From: Cladosporium sp. IMV 00045
Taxonomy: Eukaryota > Ascomycota > Dothideomycetes > Cladosporiales > Cladosporiaceae
NCBI GenBank assembly: GCA_001931905.2
Contig: MSJI02000232.1
Coordinates: 29,367 to 93,366, forward strand
Direction of reading: 5' to 3'
Length of the DNA stretch: 64,000 bases
Part shown: positions 1 through 9,620 of the stretch, piece after piece
Layout of the letters: each line of letters starts with the position of its first letter
Numbering within the stretch: the stretch's first letter is position 1
Translations under genes and position numbers: made by a program
The notes under the pieces: generated by a model
The model's database searches: none
What the model was told of the DNA's origin: nothing
Seen by the model: only the letters and a program-made list of their open reading frames with translations

Positions 1-1060
1 AGTAAATGCTGTTTGTGTAGCCGTCAAAGTTGCAATCATCATCGTTGGCAGCGCCGTTTCCAATAGCGAACACGTAGATCGAACCAAGTCCGTTGCGGCC
101 TTTCTGGACGCCATTCACCATCGCTCGTCGGATGAGGATTCCAGGCCTCTCCATGGCCTCTCCGTTATCCGAAGGTCCCCAAGAACAAGAGTAAATGTGG
201 TTTTCGTGGAACGCGTAGTTCATAGCCACGGCCTCGTCCGCATCGCTGATGATCTTGGAGAGGATTCGCTCTCCGGCGACCTTTGAATCGTATGCCACAC
301 CCACGCCGCAAACGCCGTTCTTCACCGCAGACACCTCTCCCGCGCATCGCGTGCCGTGCTTGTCGTCGCTCAGTCGCGGCTTGGGATCCTCCACATCGTC
401 GTTGAAATCATAGCTGCCTTTTGCGAAATAGTTGTCCTTGAGATCGTCACTGTCCATATCGAGTCCGTCGTCCACAATGCTGATCGTAGCGTTCTTGCCG
501 GTGATGCCCTGTTCCCAGACGCCAGTTACATTCAAATCGTGCCCGGTCTGGACGTGATTGTACAGATGCCATTGATCTTGGAAGATCGGATCCTGAATCC
601 CCAGCGCCTCTGCAATGTCAATGCCCTTTTGTACGTTCGAGTCAACGAGGTGATCCTTTTGGCGCGGCCAGACAGCAGCATCCCTCTCCAATGGCGGCAA
701 TGCATCGCGCTTCACCAGTGGGAAGCGCTTGTGAAGCTCTTGCTTTTGCGACAGCAGCACATTGTCCAGCACGTGCGGCTCCTCCCAACCGACATCCCTT
801 TTTCTCCGCCGCCGTTTCAGGTCGTCTATCGCTGATTGTATGTGATCGTGGCCATGTGCGCGGGTTGTGCGGAAGACATGGTGGTCTTCGAGGTTGCCTA
901 GCGGTCCTTCGTATTGAAGGCCGAGATGTGAGGACAGATGGTCAGGGTGAACGTCTCGCGACAGGTGGACGGCGTAGTAATCGTGGGCGTCGTAGTCGCG
1001 TGCGGCGAAAGTTGGTTGCAAGAGTGCAGGCAGGAGAGTCAGGGCGGTTTTCCACTTCAT
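1..1060 (-). CDS. KEX2: Kexin-like subtilisin-family proprotein convertase, N-terminal part (3' end beyond window)
   Basis: Reading leftwards from the ATG at 1058-1060, one uninterrupted frame of 353 codons runs to the window edge. It starts with a hydrophobic signal peptide (MKWKTALTLLPALL). A prodomain follows with dibasic/polybasic sites (RRRRKRD and FPLVKRDALPP, the likely autocleavage site). The start of the S8 peptidase domain follows: catalytic Asp in SIVDDGLD (about residue 197), catalytic His in KHGTRCAGE (His235), SCSWGPSDNG, and the oxyanion Asn in FAIGNGAAND. The catalytic Ser, P domain and any transmembrane tail lie outside the window. Kexins act in the late Golgi and cleave after KR/RR pairs in secreted and cell-wall precursors. 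The family call is firm. Completeness cannot be judged because the gene is cut by the window edge. It is divergent from the PhoD-like gene on its right. Confidence 0.93.
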   Translation of the reverse strand, partial: MKWKTALTLLPALLQPTFAARDYDAHDYYAVHLSRDVHPDHLSSHLGLQYEGPLGNLEDHHVFRTTRAHGHDHIQSAIDDLKRRRRKRDVGWEEPHVLDNVLLSQKQELHKRFPLVKRDALPPLERDAAVWPRQKDHLVDSNVQKGIDIAEALGIQDPIFQDQWHLYNHVQTGHDLNVTGVWEQGITGKNATISIVDDGLDMDSDDLKDNYFAKGSYDFNDDVEDPKPRLSDDKHGTRCAGEVSAVKNGVCGVGVAYDSKVAGERILSKIISDADEAVAMNYAFHENHIYSCSWGPSDNGEAMERPGILIRRAMVNGVQKGRNGLGSIYVFAIGNGAANDDDCNFDGYTNSIY

Positions 1061-2170
1061 TGTGGCGTTGTGAGGGTGGATTGCTCCTTGGGAGCGGGTG
1101 TGGAGGAGATGTTCTCGAATGCGTTGTCCAGTTTGCTTAGTATGCGCCAGGCATGCTGATTCTATTGTACAGGTGAGGAAATAGTGAGAAAGATGAAGTC
1201 TTGGGGGAGTATGTTGCTGATGCAAGGGATATGCCGGATGCCTTGCTATTAAGTGAAAGGTGAGGTAAGTCAAGTCAAGACAACAGAGTGGTGTCTCAAT
1301 AGGACGGCAAGCGACGAATGCGGCGGAGTAAGGGCCAAGGGACTCTCTCACAGGGCGACAAGGATCAAGTTTACCAGCTGGTGTCTGTGGGGAACGTGTC
1401 GCCTCCTGGAGAACAAAGAGATCTTCTCTCGCTGGTCTCAAAAATACCTAGACATACATTGCGCAGACAAATGTTGGGTGTCAGGTTGCATTCATAAGTC
1501 TTTCATATCCTATCCATTATTGCCGCTTTCGAGAATCACTTTGAAGCCTATCTTTCCCGACGAGAGAGCTATCCTTGTCAGCCGATCCCGACTTTCGATG
1601 ATGCTTTTCGAAGTTGCTGAAATACCGACATGACCATGATGCTAAGTGATTTCTTTTTATCATCGAAAATTAATGTCTTTATTAATCAGTCTTGCGGGAG
1701 AATTCAGGACATGCGTGTAATCTACAGCGAATTCGGTTCGGGCTGCGTTCAATCATACCCTAATGTACATGTAGCTTGCCGATGGGACCATCCTTGCACA
1801 TGACGATACCTATAAAGATATAGCGGTGGCTGGCTTAGAGCTGCCGAGTAGGGCGACCAACAGGTTTCCCATCTTCCAACCTCCGCCGCTACTCTCGCGC
1901 TCTGCGGTTTTTTTCTTCATACCACATCTTTCCTCTTCTCGTTGGTTTAATGATTCAGACGCAAATCTCACGAACTCACGATTCCTAACGCCAGCCATGC
2001 TAATCGCCCGCATCATGCACTAGGTCCGACTGTATCCTGCGCGCATCTTGCTATACCCTTCATGTGCAAATCTAGCTCTTGCGCTTTTTACTGAACACAA
2101 GAGACATTTTCCTTTAGGTGCATAGTCTAGCGGCCACTCCGCCAATCGCGTCGTCCTCAGCATCCTCAAC
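1061..2170. promoter_or_regulatory. Divergent intergenic region between kexin and PhoD-like genes
   Basis: This 1.1 kb stretch separates two genes transcribed away from each other and must hold both promoters. The open frames in it (for example 1253-1633) are short, low in conserved character and match no family I recognise. I see no RNA gene or repeat. No specific regulatory motif can be supported. Confidence 0.5.
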
Positions 2171-5100
2171 ATGGACCAGAACCGCCGCAAATCCGGTCTC
2201 TGGGAGTCCAATAACGAGGGTCACTATGAACGAAAAGCATCGGGACCGTTCCAATACTACCAACCCCCAGCGGGTCAACACCATGCAAAGGGTCGCTCTT
2301 TCTCCGAGCGCGCCGGTGGCTCAAGGCTGGCGCACGTGCAAACCCAAGACCAAGGTCTCACATCCCAGCCCATGGTCTCACCGCCGTTAAAGTCAGACGG
2401 CCTACATCGCGACTCCGACCACCATTCCAACCTGGTCCCCGAGTATTCGAGTCGCCCAAGGTACGATAACTTCGACAACGCGACCAGCAGCATGCCTTTG
2501 CCTCGCCCTGTCAAGCAGCAGCGGCCTGCCCGCGTGGAGCCCGAAGATGATCAAGTCCCCGAGAACATGCGCTCGAAACCTTGGTCTCCGGAGCCGGTGC
2601 CTGTGGAGAGTCAGCAGAAGCATGCGCGACGAGAGAGCAACGCATCGAAGCCTGTGCGTCGGGGCTCGGTGCCGGAGAAGAGCCCTCTGCAGAAGCTTGA
2701 GTACAAGCTGGACGATATTAGCAAGGAAGAGAAGCGCGCGCGCATGAAAGAGGCGGAAGATAGATCTAGGCGCAGAGAACAGAGAAAGTCAGGTCTCCCC
2801 GGCGAGGGAGACTTGCTTCGATCTGGCACAATGAGAGGCGAGCCGGGCCGGGTTGTGTCTGATGGAGCGCGGAGATCGAGCCAACAGAAGAACGAAAGAG
2901 ACGCTGTGGCTATGGGAAGGCACGCATCAACTGGATCGTCTCAGGCGCAACATGGTGCTGCTAAGATGAGGCAAGCTCAGGACGCGCTGAGGAATGGATC
3001 GCCCGAGCGGGAGGACCAGTCTGCCGATGACTACGAACATGGTGGTCGATTACCAGAAACTCGTGCATATGGAGGAGAACAGCGTAGGGCTGCCCGACAA
3101 CGGAACGATCCGACCTTCATTCCCAATGAGCCTAACGTAGAGCGTTCACGAAGCGACAGAAGTCATAGCACTGCCCGTGATACTGCTGTTTCTGGGGCAG
3201 GAGCAGCGGCTGTTCTAACTGCAGCCGAACGAGGAAAGGCTGCCCACGATCGTCGGAGGCAAACTGCTGCACCTGTGGACTCGGCCATGGCCTCGCCCAG
3301 TCGAGGATATTCTCAGGACAAGAACGGTAATATTGGGAGGAGCAACAGCAACAAGCTACAGAAACGCAACCCTCAGCAGCCCACCGAATGGCGCGGCAGA
3401 GGCGACAATTATTTCAACGGACCACACGATCAGCCTCGTGGCGCTGCAAACCTGCACGGTGGCAAGCCAAATTTGCAAGATGCGCGTGTCGGTGGAGGTG
3501 CAAGAGCAGAGAGAGATGCCGCTATGCGACACCAAGCACCGGACCCAATCACTCGCGATAGCGTCAAGACAGGACCGAACAATGCAGTGCCGTATAGTGT
3601 TCCACCTCAAACCGCGGCGGGCCAGCAAGCGCGGGAACAAGTCGGCTTCGACAAAGCAGGCGAGGAGAAGCATCATCACTTCAGAGATATGTTTCACCGG
3701 GACCATGGAGATCGACGAGCGTACACTCCTGGTTCAAAACCGCTTGAAGACTGGCGCAAAGCTGGCATCGGAAAGCTGACCCTGGCCGACCTTGACTTGG
3801 ATGACATCCCACCACCGCAGCCTCCTGTTCAAGCGCAGACTGAAGACAGAGACGCGACTTGGTGGGAAAAGAGCAATACCCGAAGGGCCAGTACGACTGG
3901 CACCCGGACAAGCTCCACACAATATGAAGGTCCGTTCGAGGAAGAAGCTCAGAGTTTCCGTCCTGCTCTTTTCTTGAAGTGTGGTCCACTTCTGAGATAT
4001 ACTGGCATGCGACAAGAGACAAGCACAGGTACGGGTCGGCCGAGAGAGGTCTGGCGTGGTAGCGTCATGATCGTGACCGAGGACAATGCCTCCGAATACC
4101 CGACTCCGCCCACTCTGCGTATGTTTGCTCAGCCTATGGAACTCACCCACACTCCAGATGCCGGCAATGTGGAAATTCCGCCCGAAGAGGAAGATCCTCT
4201 GGCTGGCCAAGTCAAGGTGTCGCGAACTGGACGCCCACTGTATGTCCGTCCCGCTCACGATATCGAGCCGAACGTCGATCTCAGCCGTGAAGAGAACAAC
4301 TACGGTCTCTTCTCCGCCACACGCCCGCCTCTGCTAGGTCCTCAGTCGGTCTCCGGTTCGGAAGACCGTCCCAGCACCAACCAGCGCATCGCGTTCCAGG
4401 ACAAATCTCGCATCAAGCGCCGCGACGGTGAGAAGTTGAACAAGTATCGCGAAGTCAAAGCTCACCGTTTGCACGCCGAGCGCGGCCTTACTTTCTGGCG
4501 CTTCAACCTGGAAATTGAGCTGGGTCCTCAACAAACTCGCATTGCTTATCGCATCAACCGCGGGCCAGCAATCGGTTTCTGGGTGCCGCCCCGTGGCGAG
4601 ACGATGAATATCATGTTCCATTCTTGCAACGGCTTCTCCCTTTCCGTCGAGCCTGACAACTTCTCTGGTCCCGATCCTCTCTGGCGTGATGTGATGAATC
4701 GCCACCAACACCGTCCCTTCCACGTCATGCTTGGAGGTGGAGACCAGATTTACAACGATGCCGCCATGCGCGACACCGAACTCTTCAGGGAGTGGCTTCA
4801 AATTAAGAATCCAGAGCACAAGCACAGCGCGGAGTTCAGTGAAGACATGCAAGACGAACTGGAAGAATTCTACCTCGATCGCTACGCCATGTGGTTCTCC
4901 CAGGGTCTGTTCGGCATGGCTAACAGCCAGATCCCCATGGTGAACATCTGGGACGACCACGATATCATCGACGGCTATGGTTCCTACCCGCATCACTTCA
5001 TGAGCAACCGCGTCTTCACCGGTTTGGGTGCTGTGGCTTTCAAGTATTACATGCTGTTCCAGCATCAGTCTCTTGTCGCCGAGACAGAGCAGGAAGAGCC

Positions 5101-7381
5101 TAGTTGGCTACTCGGCGCCAGCCCTGGGCCCTACATCAATGAACGGAGTAGGAGCGTGTTCATGCACCTCGGCCGCAAGGTGGCTTTCTTGGGCTTGGAC
5201 TGCCGGACGGAGAGGATGCGCGACGAGGTTTTGAGCCAGGAGAGTTACGATGTGATCTTCGACCGTTGTCGAGACGAAATCAAGCAGGGCGAGACTAAAC
5301 ACCTTATGGTCATGCTCGGCGTCCCTATCGCCTACCCTCGCCTCAACTTTCTGGAGAATCTCCTGACGAGCCGAGTCATGGATCCTGTCAAGGCCATTGG
5401 TCGCACTGGTGCTCTCGGCGGCTTTGTGAACAAGTTTGATGGTGGCGTTGAGATTCTGGATGATCTCGATGACCACTGGACGGCAAAGCACCACAAAGCC
5501 GAGCGCAACTGGTTCATCCAGGAGCTGCAAGAGCTTGCTGCTGAGAAGAGCGTACGTGTCACCATTTTAGGTGGTGACGTCCACTTGGGTGCGGTCGGGC
5601 AATTTTACAGCAACAAGAAACTCGGCATCCCGAAGGATCAGGATCACAGGTACATGCCCAACGTGGTGAGCTCGGCGATCGTCAACACGCCGCCTCCCGT
5701 CATGATGGCAGATGTCCTCAACAAGCGCAACAAGATTCACCATCTAGATCCAGACACTGATGAGGACATGATTCCGATGTTCGAGAGGGACGTCGATGGT
5801 TCTAAGAGAAACAACACTCGTCTCCTACCGCGTCGCAACTTCTGTGTCATCAGAGAATACCGACCCGGCCACACTCCTCCAGCGAGCCCAACCCCACGAG
5901 CCTCGATGGACCAGGAGTTCGGTGAAAGATTCGAGTTCGGCCGAGGAAGAAACGCCCAGTACCCGCCTAGCAGCATGAAGCGCACCATGTCCCTCAGCGG
6001 TGCACCTGGAAGGCTGGTTCGTCGTCTGTCGGGTTCACGCAGCAAGAACCCGCCTTTGTCATTGGGCCAGAACCAAGGCGGTATGCGTCGCTCGAGTTCG
6101 CAAGGTTCCGTCGGCGGTCCAGGTGGTCACTTGCAAAGAAGCAGTAGCATGGGTGCTGCTCAGGATCCCAATGATCCGTCCTTCGACCCTCGCAGTCAAT
6201 TCCGCCGTCGCCCTACGAATCTCAGCGTCAAAGAGGCCAGGAAGGCTGCCGCCAAGGGTGGCCTGGAGGGAACTCTTGAAGGTGTCGATCCGTCTGCCAT
6301 CGACCTTGAAGGCGGCCTTGACGTCAGCCTCTGCATGGAAATAGACCAGAACGACCCAACTGGCAGGACAGAGAAGTACCGTCTACTCGTCCCTGCACTC
6401 TGGTACCAAGGCCCGGGAGATCCCAACACCGCTCCCTTCCGCAAGCCAAGCATCATGGAACGCATCCGCGGCCGACGTTCAGAAAGCCAAAACCGCGGCG
6501 CCATGATGCAAGACAGCCGCGACCGCTCATGGTCTCGCTCCCCAGACCGCGGAAGCCTGTCACCCAGCCGGGGTCCTTCCACAGACACGCGAGGTGCGTC
6601 GATGGACACTTCACACACCCGCCCTCAACACCAGCAAGGCGAACTCGCCGACCTCCAAGCCACAGCCACCGCCGCCGGCGGTCCCATGGGCAGGCGCCAC
6701 TCGCAGCAAACCCGCCCCTCGACCGACATGCAAGACCCGCGCTACCACGCCCCAAACCTCTACCGACAAGGCTACGACGGCGCACCCCCTCCCATCGGCG
6801 ACAACAGCCTCGCACGCGGCGGCGGGGGACCAAACAAACTGCAACGCAACAACTCCATGCCCGCTGCCGGCACTACAAACAGTTCCCGCCGCCCCAGTTT
6901 CACCAGCGGCCGCTTGGGCAGCTTATTCGGGCGCAACAAGCAGCGCAAAGAGAAAGAAAACGAAAACTACCGCGACGAATACTTCAACCACAACACGCCC
7001 CCGCCCTCCTCCGACCAACACCCCGCGGCCCCCAAACCGGACCCTTCGCGCCCTTACTTCTTCGACGACGACGAGGAAGCAAACTCAAATGTAAATTCAA
7101 CCCCGTACTCGGACGAAGTCGGCCGCGAAAGCGGTAGTCAACATCGCAGGCCTGTGAGCACGCACAAGGCTGGCATGCCGGTTCGTCGGCCGAGCAAGGC
7201 GGAGAAGTTTTTGGGTCTCGAGCCGGGAGAGGAGGATCGGAGGGCGGCGAGTCTGAGGGGTGGGGGAAGTATGTATAATGAGGGAACTTGGAACGGACTG
7301 GGGTATGATGAGGAGGACTATGAGTTTGACGATAACGTGCCGAAGAGGAAGGGGTGGAAGGGGATTTTGGGGAGGGGTTGA
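2171..7381 (+). CDS. PhoD-related metallophosphatase, large fungal form (complete copy)
   Basis: An intronless frame of 1,736 residues starts at the ATG at 2171. The first ~550 residues are charged, Ser/Arg/Gln-rich and probably disordered. The catalytic region resembles PhoD-like metallophosphatases of fungi: FHSCNGFS (about residue 815), GGGDQIYND (about 855), NIWDDHDIIDGYGSYP (about 925) and ILGGDVHLGAVGQFYS (about 1133). These supply the Asp/Asn/His residues expected to bind the metal pair. The C-terminal ~450 residues are again low-complexity, rich in RRSSS-type phosphosite-like stretches, and end in a conserved acidic/aromatic patch (EEDYEFDDNV) before KRKGWKGILGRG. No signal peptide or membrane segment is seen, so a cytosolic location is likely. 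The substrate is unknown. Codons 418 onward are repeated in the second copy at 20966-24918. Confidence 0.85.
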   Translation: MDQNRRKSGLWESNNEGHYERKASGPFQYYQPPAGQHHAKGRSFSERAGGSRLAHVQTQDQGLTSQPMVSPPLKSDGLHRDSDHHSNLVPEYSSRPRYDNFDNATSSMPLPRPVKQQRPARVEPEDDQVPENMRSKPWSPEPVPVESQQKHARRESNASKPVRRGSVPEKSPLQKLEYKLDDISKEEKRARMKEAEDRSRRREQRKSGLPGEGDLLRSGTMRGEPGRVVSDGARRSSQQKNERDAVAMGRHASTGSSQAQHGAAKMRQAQDALRNGSPEREDQSADDYEHGGRLPETRAYGGEQRRAARQRNDPTFIPNEPNVERSRSDRSHSTARDTAVSGAGAAAVLTAAERGKAAHDRRRQTAAPVDSAMASPSRGYSQDKNGNIGRSNSNKLQKRNPQQPTEWRGRGDNYFNGPHDQPRGAANLHGGKPNLQDARVGGGARAERDAAMRHQAPDPITRDSVKTGPNNAVPYSVPPQTAAGQQAREQVGFDKAGEEKHHHFRDMFHRDHGDRRAYTPGSKPLEDWRKAGIGKLTLADLDLDDIPPPQPPVQAQTEDRDATWWEKSNTRRASTTGTRTSSTQYEGPFEEEAQSFRPALFLKCGPLLRYTGMRQETSTGTGRPREVWRGSVMIVTEDNASEYPTPPTLRMFAQPMELTHTPDAGNVEIPPEEEDPLAGQVKVSRTGRPLYVRPAHDIEPNVDLSREENNYGLFSATRPPLLGPQSVSGSEDRPSTNQRIAFQDKSRIKRRDGEKLNKYREVKAHRLHAERGLTFWRFNLEIELGPQQTRIAYRINRGPAIGFWVPPRGETMNIMFHSCNGFSLSVEPDNFSGPDPLWRDVMNRHQHRPFHVMLGGGDQIYNDAAMRDTELFREWLQIKNPEHKHSAEFSEDMQDELEEFYLDRYAMWFSQGLFGMANSQIPMVNIWDDHDIIDGYGSYPHHFMSNRVFTGLGAVAFKYYMLFQHQSLVAETEQEEPSWLLGASPGPYINERSRSVFMHLGRKVAFLGLDCRTERMRDEVLSQESYDVIFDRCRDEIKQGETKHLMVMLGVPIAYPRLNFLENLLTSRVMDPVKAIGRTGALGGFVNKFDGGVEILDDLDDHWTAKHHKAERNWFIQELQELAAEKSVRVTILGGDVHLGAVGQFYSNKKLGIPKDQDHRYMPNVVSSAIVNTPPPVMMADVLNKRNKIHHLDPDTDEDMIPMFERDVDGSKRNNTRLLPRRNFCVIREYRPGHTPPASPTPRASMDQEFGERFEFGRGRNAQYPPSSMKRTMSLSGAPGRLVRRLSGSRSKNPPLSLGQNQGGMRRSSSQGSVGGPGGHLQRSSSMGAAQDPNDPSFDPRSQFRRRPTNLSVKEARKAAAKGGLEGTLEGVDPSAIDLEGGLDVSLCMEIDQNDPTGRTEKYRLLVPALWYQGPGDPNTAPFRKPSIMERIRGRRSESQNRGAMMQDSRDRSWSRSPDRGSLSPSRGPSTDTRGASMDTSHTRPQHQQGELADLQATATAAGGPMGRRHSQQTRPSTDMQDPRYHAPNLYRQGYDGAPPPIGDNSLARGGGGPNKLQRNNSMPAAGTTNSSRRPSFTSGRLGSLFGRNKQRKEKENENYRDEYFNHNTPPPSSDQHPAAPKPDPSRPYFFDDDEEANSNVNSTPYSDEVGRESGSQHRRPVSTHKAGMPVRRPSKAEKFLGLEPGEEDRRAASLRGGGSMYNEGTWNGLGYDEEDYEFDDNVPKRKGWKGILGRG

Positions 7382-7666
7382 TGAGTTGGGGATTCATAAG
7401 AGAGGAGGGGGGTTTTTCTCGAGGGGTTTTTTTGGATAGGGAGGGGGGGTTTGGGATGGTTATGTTGATTATGTGTAAATGAGAATGAAGAGGGTGGAGT
7501 TTTTGGAGGGCAAGTGTATGTAACGTTTGTGCTTTTTATATATTTTGGATGAAATTGGTTATGATTTGGTCGGGCAGTTTCTTTTTGCCCATCTCACTTC
7601 GCAAAGTCATGTCGTTTCATGCAAATGCATTTCTTCTGTAGTCCTCTCATCTGGACATATCAACCC

Positions 7667-9022
7667 CTACAACTCATCCCTCTTCGCCCTCCTCCCCTTC
7701 TGCGCCTCCTCAGCCTCTCCCACCTCTGCTTCAAAAACCTTCTTCTTCGGATTCACCTTCTCGTCCTCCCCCCTCTCCCTCAACACCGTTCCATCCCCTC
7801 TCCTCGCCTCTCCTTGGCCCTTTTCCGCCATCTTCCCAATCCCCTCGCTCACCTCCCCCCTCAACTCCCCATCCTTACCCACCTTCGCCCCCGCTCCTCC
7901 AGCGCCAGAACGCACGCCTCCAGAACGTGCAATATCGTCCGCCATGCCTTCGAAGCCCTGCGGTCGGCCTGCTGCGCTTGGTTGGACGATCAGAGGTGGC
8001 CGGGAACTGCTTGCTGATGCCGCAGACTGTGCGTTGGAAATTGTGTAGGTCTCTGTCGTAATCACGCCAATAGCGCTGAGGAAGAAGAAAACCGGCTTAA
8101 GCACCGTCCAATTCAGCACGAAACTGAAAACCTGCCACAAAAACAGCGGCAGCCTAAAGAACGGCCCATAGAGCACGCGTCTGAAGATCAGCCACGCAAG
8201 CGTCGCGAGCAGCACGTAAAACGCCGTCTCCAAATACCACGTGTCGCTCTTCTGGCTGCGCAGCAGCGTCCCCAGCAACTCGCGGGATTTGCTCAGCACC
8301 GTGTCGAGGTCGGAGTATTTCTCCCCCAGCTCTTTGAGCGCCGCGCTGCTTTCGTCGAAGGTTTCTTGCGCGAAGCGAGAGCGCGACAGTTCGGTTGAGA
8401 GGAGGTCGGTGGTGCGGCGGAGGGCGCTGGTGACGTCGCTGGATTGCGCGACAAGGAGCTCGTCTTTCGTTAAGTGCTTCTGTTGCTGGCGCTTTTGGAG
8501 TGTTGAGCGGCCGGCGAAGAGGTCGGTCGTGCTGGCCGTAGAGGTCGGGGTGGATGGGTCGGACGCCCGTTGCAGGTTGGCGAAGAGGAGCTCGCGCTCT
8601 TTCGTTTTCGACTCGTCCACGGCGCGTTTGGCGGCTATCTGGGCACGGCGGAAGGCGCTACGGGCGTTGTTGACGTCTTCTGAAAGGCGGGCGGCGAAGG
8701 CGAGGATGCGGTCGTGTTCTTGGCTTTTGCTGCTGCTGAGGCGGACGCTGTTGCTGCGCAGGCGGCCAGTGGGGGCTGCTTTTGTGGTGGGCGTGGAGTC
8801 TTCGATGTCGCCTCGTAGGAGTTCGAGGTCTTCTTCGAGTTGTTTGAGGCTTTCGTGGATGTCTTGCGCGAGCTCGATGCGCACACTGTCTTCTTCGTTG
8901 TCGAGCGATTCGGCACCGGGGGGGAAGGTGAGTTTGGATAGGCGGGTGATCAGGATGTTGGTTTGCTTGAGGGAGTCGGCGAGGTTGGCCAGGGAGGCGG
9001 TGAGGTGCGCTGTCGAGGTCAT
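7667..9022 (-). CDS. SEC20: SEC20 SNARE, left copy
   Basis: The frame encodes 451 residues. The start is taken at the ATG at 9022 (MTSTAHLTASLANLADS) because the right copy starts there and has no in-frame extension. The longer frame back to 9217 would add 65 residues of leader seen only in this copy. An N-terminal helical region is followed by a Sec20 domain (RTTDLLSTELSRSRFAQETF, then SDLDTVLSKSRELLGTLLRSQ) and a membrane segment beginning TWYLETAFYVLLATLAWLIF. A second hydrophobic stretch follows (VFSFVLNW and VFFFLSAIGVI). Sec20 is a t-SNARE of the endoplasmic reticulum that receives Golgi-derived COPI vesicles with Ufe1, Use1 and Sec22. The tail after the membrane segment is Ser/Gly/Lys-rich and ends KRDEL, which resembles an HDEL/KDEL-type lumenal retrieval signal. 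The gene is convergent with the PhoD-like gene (285-base gap). Confidence 0.9.
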   Translation of the reverse strand: MTSTAHLTASLANLADSLKQTNILITRLSKLTFPPGAESLDNEEDSVRIELAQDIHESLKQLEEDLELLRGDIEDSTPTTKAAPTGRLRSNSVRLSSSKSQEHDRILAFAARLSEDVNNARSAFRRAQIAAKRAVDESKTKERELLFANLQRASDPSTPTSTASTTDLFAGRSTLQKRQQQKHLTKDELLVAQSSDVTSALRRTTDLLSTELSRSRFAQETFDESSAALKELGEKYSDLDTVLSKSRELLGTLLRSQKSDTWYLETAFYVLLATLAWLIFRRVLYGPFFRLPLFLWQVFSFVLNWTVLKPVFFFLSAIGVITTETYTISNAQSAASASSSRPPLIVQPSAAGRPQGFEGMADDIARSGGVRSGAGGAGAKVGKDGELRGEVSEGIGKMAEKGQGEARRGDGTVLRERGEDEKVNPKKKVFEAEVGEAEEAQKGRRAKRDEL

Positions 9023-9620
9023 TGCATTTCTTTGTTTTGGGTGTGGTTGCTGGCAAGGTGTCATATCATAAAGTCTGGAAGCGATGTCATAGTTGTGGAT
9101 GGGGATCTCGCGGGGAAACAGCTGGGTGGTGAGGTGGCTTCGGCGGGCTTTGGGAGTTGGAGAGTGGACAACGGCTCTTTGTTTGAAACGCGACAAAGTG
9201 TCGATGTGACCCAACAATATTGGTTTCGAAATTGACTGTCTATAATCTATATGTGCCTCCTCCCTTTCCGACGCCTATACAACTAATCGCCGCTACGCCT
9301 GGCGTCGCCATTGTTCATCCATGGCTTCTTGCAGCAATCCATTAGATCATTCGATAGAGCTCTTACTCCGATATTCGCTCTGCCTTTCGAGCATTATATA
9401 GCTGCCGAATAATCCCATCATCACATTTGATTCCACTCTGCCGTTCGAGCGGCCTTTCACGTCCTCGAGCAGCATATAACGTGCTTTGAAGGTGGCAGGT
9501 GGTGGCCTCTGTCAGCCCATTTCTCCTCCATCGCATGAGACTCATCCAGCATCTGTTTGCTTTGCATCACTGTTCGAATTGAGATCTCGTGGTGTATCTC
9601 TGTTGTTCCAACCTCAATGC
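9023..9620. promoter_or_regulatory. SEC20 5' region and PTC7 3' flank, left copy
   Basis: This 598-base gap lies between two minus-strand genes and holds the SEC20 promoter/leader and the PTC7 terminator region. It aligns with 26485-27118, but with clearly more substitutions and indels than the coding sequence on either side. No gene is seen. Confidence 0.5.

Noticed and set aside
8241..9071. A Ser/Arg-rich plus-strand frame of 276 residues opposite SEC20 (and 25703-26599 in the other copy)
   Set aside because: It is the antisense of SEC20, and its composition is explained by the complementary codons.
9023..9217. An N-terminal extension of the left SEC20 by 65 residues
   Set aside because: The right copy has no such open frame, and the shared ATG at MTSTAHL fits both.
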